A stretch of DNA of 64,000 nucleotides from Geodermatophilus poikilotrophus (GTDB lineage Bacteria > Actinomycetota > Actinomycetes > Mycobacteriales > Geodermatophilaceae). Within the stretch, counting starts at the first letter, position 1. Every line of letters begins with the position of its first letter. The DNA is taken from assembly GCF_900111455.1 (NCBI RefSeq), contig NZ_FOIE01000008.1, positions 1 through 64,000 on the forward strand. Direction: 5' to 3'. The notes beneath the pieces were generated by a model, which had not been told where the DNA came from, searched no databases, and worked only from the letters and a program-made list of their open reading frames with translations. Below, one piece after another: positions 8,983 through 16,591 of this stretch. A program made the position numbers and the translations under genes.

Positions 8983-9503
8983 CGAGCCGCTCCCCCGGCG
9001 GCCCGCCGCACCCCGGCGGCGACACCGGCGCCCAGCACCACGCCGACCAGCACGTCGGAGGGCCAGTGGACGCCCAGCAGCACCCGAGACACGGCCATCG
9101 CGGCCAGTGCCGCTGCCATGGGCGACCGGCCGATCAGCGGGCCGTACCCGTAGGCCGCCGCGGCGGTGGACGTCGCGTGCGCGCTCGGGAACGACAGCGT
9201 GCTCGGCGTGGCTGCGAGCGCCGGGACCAGGTGGACCACCGGGCGGACCCGCCGGACGACCCGCTTGACCGCCACCGCGGCGCCGTGCGCCAGCAGGACC
9301 CCGGCCCCCGCGGTCGCCCACTCACGTCGGTGGCGCCCGGTGAGCCAGCCGCCCGCCCCCAGCAGCAGCCAGCCGGCGGCGTGCTCGCCGAACAGTGACA
9401 GCGCCCGGGCAGCCGGCACCGCCGGCGTCCCGCCCAGCGACCGCCGGGTGGCGACCAGCACGGCTGTCTCGGCGCGGTCCAGCGCCACTGCGCCCGTCCT
9501 CAT
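8979..9503 (-). CDS. PAP2-family membrane phosphatase (Rv3807c-like)
   Basis: A 174-residue membrane protein with the three PAP2 signatures: KRVVRRVRP (motif 1), SFPSAHAT (motif 2, with His) and SRVLLGVHWPSD (motif 3, with catalytic His). By analogy with Rv3807c it is thought to remove the 5-phosphate from decaprenyl-phospho-5-phosphoribose made by the next gene, giving the DprE1 substrate. It is first in the coupled PAP2-ubiA-dprE1-dprE2 unit. I chose ATG 9503. No strong ribosome site is visible there, and an in-frame ATG 13 codons upstream is an alternative. A stop-free gap of only 75 bp separates it from the YfhO-like gene, so it may be co-transcribed. Confidence 0.82.
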   Translation of the reverse strand: MRTGAVALDRAETAVLVATRRSLGGTPAVPAARALSLFGEHAAGWLLLGAGGWLTGRHRREWATAGAGVLLAHGAAVAVKRVVRRVRPVVHLVPALAATPSTLSFPSAHATSTAAAAYGYGPLIGRSPMAAALAAMAVSRVLLGVHWPSDVLVGVVLGAGVAAGVRRAAGGAAR

Positions 9504-9578
9504 GCGGCCCGAGCCTAGGCTCCCGCGGTCCGGCGCGAGCATCGCCGTCCGGACACTGGCGGACGGCTCGCGGCGGTC

Positions 9579-11939
9579 TCAGTGCCGCGCGGTGGTGTCC
9601 CGCTCCCGGCGGGACCGCACGGCCGGCACGACGGAGGCGGCGAGGAGCAGCGCGCCCAGTCCGGCGCACCCGGGCAGCAGGCGGGCGCCGAGCGGCTCGA
9701 AGGAGACCTCCAGCGTGCCGTCCGAGACGCCGGCCGGCAGCTGCACCTGCAGCAGGGCGTCCCCGTACGCGGAGACCTCCACGGGGCGACCGTCGACGGT
9801 GGCGTGGAAGCCGTTCCAGTACGGCGTCCGGAAGACCAAGCGGCCGCCGTCGTCGCCGGTGGACACCGTGTACCGCTCGAGCGGGGCACCCAGGGTCGCG
9901 ACGCCGTCGTTGGCAGCGGCGTCCTCCACGGTGACGTCGTCCCCGGTCACCATGCTCACCCGGCCCGGCAGCGGCTGGGGCCGCACGTACTCCGTCCAGC
10001 CGTCCCGGCTCGACACCGCCGTCCACCCCTGGGCGAAGTGGTCGGCGATCGGCTGCGGCACGGATCCCTCCACACCGAGCAGGACCCGGTCCGACGACAG
10101 GAGGTCGACCCAGGGGACGTCCGAGCCCTCGGGGACGACGAGCAGGCCGGACTGGTCGCTGACCAGGCTGCTCTGCCAGTCCGCCTGCAGGTGCTGCTGG
10201 GCACCCGCCGGCCACACCGCCAGGGACCCGTACCCCGGTCGCAGGCCGGCGAGCAGGTTCAGGTTCCCGCCCAGGACGCCGCGCTGCCATCCACGGTCAT
10301 CGGGATCGGCGAAGGCACCGAAGGCGTACGCAGTGAGCGACGTGTCGGTGACGTAGGCGTTCTCGCGGAACTCGTCCACGGTCGTGCCGACGCTGTAGCC
10401 GTTGGTGTTCGGCCGGTACACGGGCACGCCGGGTTCGTCCGCACCGAGGTCGAGGGCCTCGTGCCTCTCCTGCACCGACGCTTGCATGGCGAGCTGGACG
10501 ACGAACGGGGACGCGCACAGGAGGATGGTCGTCGCGGCGGCCGCCGGCCGGACCCAGCGCCAGGACAGCGGCGGACGGTGCGCCGACGACCGCACGAGGA
10601 CGACAGCGCCGACGAACGCCGTGACGGCGAGGACCAGGCCGAGGACGTGCCACCGCCAGAGCACGGGCGCCCGCATCGACGCGACGACGATCTGCAGCAC
10701 GAGCAGCCCCGCGGCGACGGCGAGCCGGCGCCGCGACAGTCGCATGGCGGCGGTGACGGCCAGGACGGCGAGGAGGCCGAAGCCGACCTGGACACCGCTC
10801 AGGAGACGGAACGGGCCCCGGAAGCTGAGGAAGTAGAACGGCAGCTGGGTCCACAGCACCGAGGCCACGCACAGGGCGAGGGCGGTGACCACACCGGGCC
10901 GGCGCACCGCCCGGGGCCAGTCCACGAGCGCCAGCAGGGGCAGGGCGATGACCAGGGTGCTGAGGAGCGGGACGTTGAACTCGTACATCAGGGTCGTGCC
11001 ACCGAGGACGACGTCCAGGACGTTCGTGGCATCACCCCTCGACGCCAGGGTCTCCGTCGCCTCCGGACGCCACATCCACTGGGCCACGTCGAGGGCGTTG
11101 ACGACCGTGGGGACGCTGAGGGCCGCTCCGGCCAGCAGGGCCAGGAGCGTCGCCCACGTCCGTCGTTCGGCGAACAGTCCCCGTCCCGATGCCTGCCAGC
11201 GTTCGAGGACCTGACCGGCGAGCAGGACCGCGACGAGCGGGAGGATGTAGGGGTTCCCCGCACACACCACCGCGGCCGAGGCGAGCGCGACGCCCACCAC
11301 GCCGTACCAGCGCGGCGAGCTCAGGGCGGCCCACAGCCAAACCAGGGCCGCGAGGCTCCACATCGACGGCGACCACGCGCTCCCCCACCACAGGAAGAAG
11401 CCGCTGGTCGAGACGCCCAGTGCACCGGCGACGGCGAGGGCAGGGCGCACACCGTGGTTGAGCAGGAGCGCGACGGACGCCGACCCGAGGACGAGCACGG
11501 ACAGCCAGCCGTGGACGGTGGCGACGAGGAGCAGGTCCTGCTGCCCGCCCGCCCAGAGCAGGAAGGGCCACCGGATGACGTCCAGCACGCCGTTCTGCAT
11601 GTCCGCGGTCAGGTTGCCGGCCATGCCCTGGTCCGGGTCGAGGAGCGGGACCGAGCCGTCGGCGAGGCGCTGACCGAGCCACCAGTGCATCGGCGTGAAC
11701 TGGATCTGGGCGTCGTCGACCCAGAAGAACCTGGGCACGAACGCGCGCAGCCCGGCGAGCAGGACCAGCTGCAGGACCAGGTAGAGCGGCAGCGCCCACA
11801 GGCCGGCACGTGCGCGACCACCGGCCTCGGGCGCGGGAGGCGCGACCGGGGAGCCGGTCGGTGCGGCGCCCGCCGTGGTCACACGTCCGCCGCCGTCCGC
11901 CTCCGGTGCGAGGACGGCGATCGGTGGGGACGAACTCAT
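9579..11939 (-). CDS. YfhO-family / GT-C-like polytopic membrane protein (paralogue 1)
   Basis: A 786-residue protein with a roughly 55-residue cytoplasmic tail, about 12-13 membrane segments and a large extracytoplasmic region (about 510-750) before a last membrane segment and a basic tail. The first outer loop carries FFWVDDAQIQFTP; an acidic DD pair there is the usual metal/donor site of GT-C glycosyltransferases. The outer domain has the DVPWVDLLSSDRVLL block shared with the paralogue at 19890-22184. ATG 11939 follows CGGAG. GT-C enzymes use polyprenyl-phosphate sugars, and DPA-making genes lie 75 bp downstream, so a DPA-dependent arabinosyltransferase is a testable guess. Substrate unknown. 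Confidence 0.75.
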   Translation of the reverse strand: MSSSPPIAVLAPEADGGGRVTTAGAAPTGSPVAPPAPEAGGRARAGLWALPLYLVLQLVLLAGLRAFVPRFFWVDDAQIQFTPMHWWLGQRLADGSVPLLDPDQGMAGNLTADMQNGVLDVIRWPFLLWAGGQQDLLLVATVHGWLSVLVLGSASVALLLNHGVRPALAVAGALGVSTSGFFLWWGSAWSPSMWSLAALVWLWAALSSPRWYGVVGVALASAAVVCAGNPYILPLVAVLLAGQVLERWQASGRGLFAERRTWATLLALLAGAALSVPTVVNALDVAQWMWRPEATETLASRGDATNVLDVVLGGTTLMYEFNVPLLSTLVIALPLLALVDWPRAVRRPGVVTALALCVASVLWTQLPFYFLSFRGPFRLLSGVQVGFGLLAVLAVTAAMRLSRRRLAVAAGLLVLQIVVASMRAPVLWRWHVLGLVLAVTAFVGAVVLVRSSAHRPPLSWRWVRPAAAATTILLCASPFVVQLAMQASVQERHEALDLGADEPGVPVYRPNTNGYSVGTTVDEFRENAYVTDTSLTAYAFGAFADPDDRGWQRGVLGGNLNLLAGLRPGYGSLAVWPAGAQQHLQADWQSSLVSDQSGLLVVPEGSDVPWVDLLSSDRVLLGVEGSVPQPIADHFAQGWTAVSSRDGWTEYVRPQPLPGRVSMVTGDDVTVEDAAANDGVATLGAPLERYTVSTGDDGGRLVFRTPYWNGFHATVDGRPVEVSAYGDALLQVQLPAGVSDGTLEVSFEPLGARLLPGCAGLGALLLAASVVPAVRSRRERDTTARH

Positions 11940-12030
11940 CGGTACTCCGTTCGGACGCACACGGGGAGGGGCAGGCTGACGGGCGTGGCCGGGAAGGGGT
12001 CCGACCACCGGGCCCGTGCCGGAACCGACG

Positions 12031-14193
12031 TCAGAGCAGCCCGATGCCGCGCCCCAGGGCGGGCGCCAGGCTGCGCGCGAAGGTGTCGGTGACGTGGTTG
12101 TCCCTGTACACGAGGACGTTCCCCACGACGGCCGGGCAGGTGTCGGAGTTGCAGAAGTGGTCGGTCAGGTCGACCACGCTGACCCCCGACATCCCCTCGG
12201 CGGCCTCCACCTGGGGGTCGGCGTACTCCTCCGCCTCAGCGCGGGTGAGGGCGCACTCCGCGGACGCCGGACCGTTCTCCTCGACGCACTCGGGCCCGGT
12301 GTAGCGGGGGAAGGGCACGTCACGGACCACGACGACCCGGATGCCGGCCTCGAGGATGGGGCGCCAGAGCTCACGGTAGCCCTCGATGAGCGCATCCCGG
12401 GAGGGCCAGCGGAACTCGAGGACGTCGTCGTAGCCCTCGGGCACCATCGCCGAGCTCACCACGACCTCGGGGCGGAGCTGCAGGATCTCGTCGACGATGG
12501 CCCGGTTGGCGTCGACGCACTCGGTGTACGTGTGGTTGGGCGAGACCGCGGGCACGGCGTTGAACGGGCAGCCGGCCCGGACCCGGGCCTCCAGTCGCCA
12601 CCCCGTCTGCTCGGAGACGTCGGCCAGGGCGGTGCTGAAGTGGCTGGCGTGGGAGTCACCGACGAGGACGACCGACTGGGCGGCCGACACGTCACCGAAC
12701 GCGCAGGCACCTGCAGCGGTCCCGGGGACGTACTTGTCGCAGGGATCGGTCATCGTCAGCGACCGGTCGTCCATGGCGACCAGCGGATCGGGCAGGACGG
12801 CGATGCCCGGCTCTGCCGGCGGGAGCTCCTCGGGCAGCGGCGCCGCGCCGCCGGGGTGGTCGGCGTCGAGACCGACCGCGCTGAGCCCGGCCTCCCGCAC
12901 CTTCACGTACGCCCACGGACCGGCGCTGACCACGAGCGAGACGACGAGGAGCGTCGCCCCCAGGGCGAAGGCCCTGGACTCCGGGAACGCGAGCGCCCCG
13001 TGTCGGCCGCGACCCGCCGGAGCCGGCCGGGCCCTCCGGAAGCGATCCTCGACCTGGGCCTTGGAGACGGCGGCCACGACCAGCATCAGCGGGAGGAGGA
13101 CGAGGAGGTCACGCTTCGTCGGCTGCCGCTCGACCAGGTACAGGAAGAAGACGACGGCCGGCCAGTGCCACAGGTAGAGGGAGTACGAGATGTCCCCGAC
13201 GTAGGTCAGCGGACGGCGGGACAGGAAGCCCGCCGCGCTCCACCACGGGTCGGACGGGGCGTGCTCCTGGGCCGGATCGCCGGCGGCGCCACTCCAGAGC
13301 ACCAGGCAGGTCCCGAGGACGGGGACGGCGGCCACCCAGCCGGGGAAGTCCGCACTGCCGGTCAGGGACAGCGCCGACGCGCCGATGGCCGCGAGACCGA
13401 TCCAGCCGAGCAGTCCGCGGGCCGGCGCGGCGCCCAGCCGCCCGGACAACAGCAGCATCGCGAGCAGACCGCCGAGGCCCAGCTCCCACACCCGGGTGGT
13501 CGTCGCGAAGTAGGCCACGTCGGAGCCGCCGCGCGAGAACAGCACCGAGTGCGCGAAGCTCAGGACGGTGACGACGGCGAGCGCGCCGATCATCGCGGGC
13601 ATCCGCGTTGCGCCCCGTCGCCTGGCCACCCACAGCGCGGCCAGGAGCAGGAACGGGGTGACGAGGTAGAACTGCTCCTCCACTGCCAGCGACCAGTAGT
13701 GCTGGAGCGGTGAGACGGCCGCTGTGGCGTCGTCGTAGCTCCCGGACCCGAGGGCCAACGCCCAGTTCTGCACCTGGAGGGCCGCGGCGAGGACGTCCTG
13801 ACTCACCGCTCGCCAGCGGCTCACCGGGAGCACGAGCACGGTCGCCGCCATGGTGGCGACCAGCACGACCGTGGCAGCCGGGATCAGCCGTCGGATCCGG
13901 CGCGCATAGAAGGCGCGCAACCGGACGCTGCCGGTGCTCTCGGCCTCACGGGCCAGCGTCCCCACGATGAGGAAACCGGAGATCACGAAGAAGACGTCGA
14001 CCCCGATGAAGCCGCCGGTCAACCGGTCGGGACGCAGGTGGTAGGCCACGACCAGCAGGACGGCGACGGCGCGCAGCCCCTGGATGTCGCTCCGCTGGGT
14101 CGCGTGGGTCGCACCCGGCTGTCGAGCTGACCGGCTGGACGAGGCAGTCACCGGCGAGGTCGCGACCTCACGGGTCGGGGCTGAGGCGGTCAT
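12031..14193 (-). CDS. Acyltransferase-3 / SGNH fusion (OafA-type O-acyltransferase)
   Basis: Such proteins move acyl groups, often acetyl, across the membrane onto surface glycans. The 720-residue protein has an acyltransferase-3 membrane domain (about 35-400) with DIQGLRAVAVLLVVAYH (catalytic His about residue 52), FIGVDVFFVISGF, RIRRLIPAA and HYWSLAVEEQFY. A C-terminal extracytoplasmic SGNH-like domain has the nucleophile Ser514 in GDSHASH and a late DNH motif (YRDNHVTD) as the Asp-His pair. ATG 14193 has an AGGGGCG site. It lies between the two YfhO-like paralogues in the same direction, so it probably decorates their product. Acyl donor and acceptor are not evident. Confidence 0.88.
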   Translation of the reverse strand: MTASAPTREVATSPVTASSSRSARQPGATHATQRSDIQGLRAVAVLLVVAYHLRPDRLTGGFIGVDVFFVISGFLIVGTLAREAESTGSVRLRAFYARRIRRLIPAATVVLVATMAATVLVLPVSRWRAVSQDVLAAALQVQNWALALGSGSYDDATAAVSPLQHYWSLAVEEQFYLVTPFLLLAALWVARRRGATRMPAMIGALAVVTVLSFAHSVLFSRGGSDVAYFATTTRVWELGLGGLLAMLLLSGRLGAAPARGLLGWIGLAAIGASALSLTGSADFPGWVAAVPVLGTCLVLWSGAAGDPAQEHAPSDPWWSAAGFLSRRPLTYVGDISYSLYLWHWPAVVFFLYLVERQPTKRDLLVLLPLMLVVAAVSKAQVEDRFRRARPAPAGRGRHGALAFPESRAFALGATLLVVSLVVSAGPWAYVKVREAGLSAVGLDADHPGGAAPLPEELPPAEPGIAVLPDPLVAMDDRSLTMTDPCDKYVPGTAAGACAFGDVSAAQSVVLVGDSHASHFSTALADVSEQTGWRLEARVRAGCPFNAVPAVSPNHTYTECVDANRAIVDEILQLRPEVVVSSAMVPEGYDDVLEFRWPSRDALIEGYRELWRPILEAGIRVVVVRDVPFPRYTGPECVEENGPASAECALTRAEAEEYADPQVEAAEGMSGVSVVDLTDHFCNSDTCPAVVGNVLVYRDNHVTDTFARSLAPALGRGIGLL

Positions 14194-14262
14194 CGCCCCT
14201 AGTTAAACAACCGGAGACGGCGCTGCGCGCCAAATCGTGATGTGACAGAAACCCACTGTCAC
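14194..14262 (-). promoter_or_regulatory. AT-richer promoter region with inverted repeat upstream of the acyltransferase
   Basis: This short stretch is unusually A/T-rich for the window (TAGTTAAACAA just upstream of the ATG). It contains a perfect 7-bp inverted repeat with a 7-nt spacer: GTGACAG at 14242-14248 and CTGTCAC at 14256-14262. The layout suits an operator or two-site regulator box for the acyltransferase gene, but no regulator is identified. Confidence 0.4.
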
Positions 14263-14343
14263 CGGTTTCACACGAGTCCCGTCGGCATCACGCGACGACG
14301 GCGATGTGGCCCCCCGTGGTGCAGGGCCGACCCGCGGTCGGCG

Positions 14344-15060
14344 TCAGCGACCGGCCGCCTCGAGCACCGCGGTCCTCAGTGCCGCACCGATGACCGCGGC
14401 GCCCTCCTCGGAAGGGTGCAGTCCGTCGGTGGACATCCCCGGTGCGAACCGGTCGCCGTCGCGGACGCCGGCCATCGGGTCGGCGAAGTGCCACCCGGAC
14501 TCGCTGGCGAGGCCGGCCAGCGCCTCGTTGGTGGCGACGGCGATCTCGGGCGCCTCGTCGCGAGGCGGAACCGCGGAGAGCACCACCTGCTCGACCCCGA
14601 CCAGGTCGACCAGTGCCCGGATGTTCGCGGCGGTCTCTGCGGCCGTGATGTCTGCACCCGGGTCGTTGGTCCCGGCGAGCACCACCACGACGTCGGCGTC
14701 GACCGGTCCGGCCGCAGCCAGCATGTCTGCCGTGGTAGCGCCGCCCCGGGCCCAGCCGCCGGCGAACACGACCCCGTCGGTGACGGCGGTGGACAGCCAC
14801 GAGCCCGGCCCCAGCTCCCCCGCCGGCACGTCGCCGTCCGCCTGCGTGATCGAGTCGCCGAAGGCCGCCAGGCGGACGTCGCCGGAGGGCGGCAGCAAGG
14901 TGGCCTGCGAGGCCGAGCTGGCCGTGGCCGACGGGGGCCTGCCGGCGTGGCCCGTACCGCAGGCCGCGAGGAGCGCTGTCGCCAGGCCGAGCACGAGGAC
15001 GAGGACGAGCGATCGTCGCCCCGCCCCCCGCCCGCGGGCCCTCTCCCGCCGGTCCGCCAC
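14344..15060 (-). CDS. SGNH/GDSL-family lipoprotein hydrolase
   Basis: A 238-residue secreted esterase/acetylhydrolase candidate. The N-terminus is a lipoprotein signal: Arg-rich n-region, hydrophobic core, lipobox LLAAC. The mature part opens with block I FGDSITQ (nucleophile Ser), has block III LAGTNDPGAD (Gly/Asn oxyanion residues) and a C-terminal DGLHPSEEG (catalytic Asp and His). GTG 15060 lies 8 bp after the nucleotidyltransferase stop, so it is the last gene of the operon running from 22184. A lipid-anchored deacetylase trimming the operon's glycan is plausible but inferred. Confidence 0.85.
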   Translation of the reverse strand: MADRRERARGRGAGRRSLVLVLVLGLATALLAACGTGHAGRPPSATASSASQATLLPPSGDVRLAAFGDSITQADGDVPAGELGPGSWLSTAVTDGVVFAGGWARGGATTADMLAAAGPVDADVVVVLAGTNDPGADITAAETAANIRALVDLVGVEQVVLSAVPPRDEAPEIAVATNEALAGLASESGWHFADPMAGVRDGDRFAPGMSTDGLHPSEEGAAVIGAALRTAVLEAAGR

Positions 15061-15068
15061 GGTCGCCC

Positions 15069-15809
15069 TCAGACGGGCCGGCCGGTCGCCTGGTAGGCGG
15101 CCAGCTCCTCCGGCGTCCCGAAGCAGTAGAAGTCGCCGCGGACCAGCCCCACCCGGCGCCCGGAGGCGATGAGTTCGTTGAAGACCAGGGAGACGTAGTA
15201 CTCCGGCATGGCCGCGTCGATCTGCTTGGCCATGAGACGGTCGGCGGCCTCCAGGAAGACCCGGGCGCTGGTGAAGGAGTACACGCCCATGAGCGCGTCG
15301 GAGGAGATCGGCTGCTTCTCCGCCGTCCGGACCACGAGGCCGTCGGGCCCCACCTCGGCGAAGCTGTAGCGGGGTTCGGTCGACCGGAAGGACATCAGCA
15401 GACCGTCGAGGTCCTGCCGCTCCGCCGCCTCGGCCAGCACCCGGAAGTACTCGGGGCTGTCGAACGCGATGTCGCAGTCCATGATCACCAGGGGCTGGTC
15501 TGTGTCGAGCCGGTCGCGGGCCTCCAGGCAGGTCTCCACCGCCCCCCGCGTGTCGTGGTCGAGGAGCACGATGTCCGCGGCCGGCTCGGCCTCAACCACC
15601 TGCCGGGCCAGCCCGTGCTCGGCGTCGTCGTCCGCGCGGACGACGACGACCACCCGCTTGTCCCCCGTCCACGGGGCGAACGAGCGCAGCGCCCGCTGGA
15701 ACATCGGGGCACCGTCGACCTCGATGAGCGGCTTGGGCGTGGTGATGCCGACCTTGCGGAAGCGCGTCCCGAGACCGCCCATCGGCATGAGCACCTGCAG
15801 GGTGGTCAT
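15069..15809 (-). CDS. Sugar-phosphate nucleotidyltransferase
   Basis: A 246-residue NTP_transferase-fold enzyme that would activate a sugar or alcohol phosphate with NTP. The signature MGGLGTRFRKVGITTPKPLI contains the nucleotide-binding GGxGTR and the catalytic PKPL lysine. A metal-binding VIMDCDIAF is in the middle, and SFRSTEPRYSFAEV and EKQPISSDALMGVYSF follow. It resembles the short GlmU/HddC/LicC-like group rather than RmlA. ATG 15809 shares a base with the GT2 stop (TGATG). With a HAD phosphatase and a kinase domain in the same operon it completes a kinase-phosphatase-nucleotidyltransferase set. The specific substrate cannot be told. Confidence 0.82.
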   Translation of the reverse strand: MTTLQVLMPMGGLGTRFRKVGITTPKPLIEVDGAPMFQRALRSFAPWTGDKRVVVVVRADDDAEHGLARQVVEAEPAADIVLLDHDTRGAVETCLEARDRLDTDQPLVIMDCDIAFDSPEYFRVLAEAAERQDLDGLLMSFRSTEPRYSFAEVGPDGLVVRTAEKQPISSDALMGVYSFTSARVFLEAADRLMAKQIDAAMPEYYVSLVFNELIASGRRVGLVRGDFYCFGTPEELAAYQATGRPV

Positions 15810-16591
15810 CACTGCACCTCGTCCCACTCGTAGTCCCGGTCGGGCGCCGGCTCGGACGTCTGCCGGCCCAGCCGCCAGAGCGCGAGGTTGCGCAGCGCCG
15901 TCCGGAAGATGTTCCAGTTCCGCGCGTTCGACACCTGGTCCTCCTCGCGCCAGGTGATCGGCACGTAGGCGAAGCGCACGCCCCGCCGCACCAGGTGGAG
16001 CAGGAGCTCGAAGTTGAACGTCAGGTGGTTCGCGAAGCGCATGTACGCCGCCGGGTCCAGGTCGCGCAGCGCGAACAGGTTCAACCCGGACCCGAGGTCC
16101 TGCAGCCGGCGCAGCGTGACCGCGCTGTAGATGCCGTTGAGCACCCGGTTGCCCCACACCCGCTTGGCGTCGTAGCCGTGCAGCCGGGATCGCCGGCTGA
16201 ACCGCGAGCCCAGGACCGTCTGCGTCTCCGGGTGGGCCTCGGCGTGGTCGAGCAGCAGGCCGACCTCGTCGCTCTTGGCCTGGTTGTCCCCGTGCAGGAT
16301 CACCACGTGCGTGTACCCGGCGGCGCGGGCGTGCTCGAAGGCGACCTTGTGCGTGCCGCCGAGGCTGTTGTTCTGCCGGTTGCGGAACACCTGCAGGTTG
16401 GGCAGCCGGCCCGAGCGCTTGTACTCCAGCGCCCGCTCGAGGGTGTCGTCGGTGCTGCGGTTGTCGAGCACCCAGATCCGCTCGACCCGGGCGGCCACCT
16501 CGTCGGTGATCTCGTCGAGCACCCGCGTGATCTGGGGGGCGCAGTTGTACGCCGGGATGGCGATGACCACTCGCTGCGGGACCGGCTTCAC
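15809..16591 (-). CDS. Family 2 glycosyltransferase
   Basis: A 260-residue GT2 enzyme with the A-fold opening VVIAIPAYNCAPQI, VLDNRSTDDT, and a donor/metal region ILHGDNQ. There are no convincing membrane segments, so it is probably a cytoplasmic or membrane-peripheral transferase of the polyprenyl-phosphate sugar type. The C-terminus has a YVPITWREED motif often seen in dolichol-phosphate-mannose-synthase-like GT2s. GTG 16591 overlaps the stop of the flippase-kinase gene (GTGA). It likely makes a polyprenyl-phosphate sugar for the GT-C-like proteins, with GtrA as possible flippase partner; this is inference from the operon. Confidence 0.86.
   Translation of the reverse strand: MKPVPQRVVIAIPAYNCAPQITRVLDEITDEVAARVERIWVLDNRSTDDTLERALEYKRSGRLPNLQVFRNRQNNSLGGTHKVAFEHARAAGYTHVVILHGDNQAKSDEVGLLLDHAEAHPETQTVLGSRFSRRSRLHGYDAKRVWGNRVLNGIYSAVTLRRLQDLGSGLNLFALRDLDPAAYMRFANHLTFNFELLLHLVRRGVRFAYVPITWREEDQVSNARNWNIFRTALRNLALWRLGRQTSEPAPDRDYEWDEVQ

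Noticed and set aside
14242-14262. CRP/cAMP-receptor-like site (TGTGA...TCAC)
   Set aside because: Spacing between half-sites does not match the TGTGA-N6-TCACA rule; kept only as an unassigned inverted repeat.
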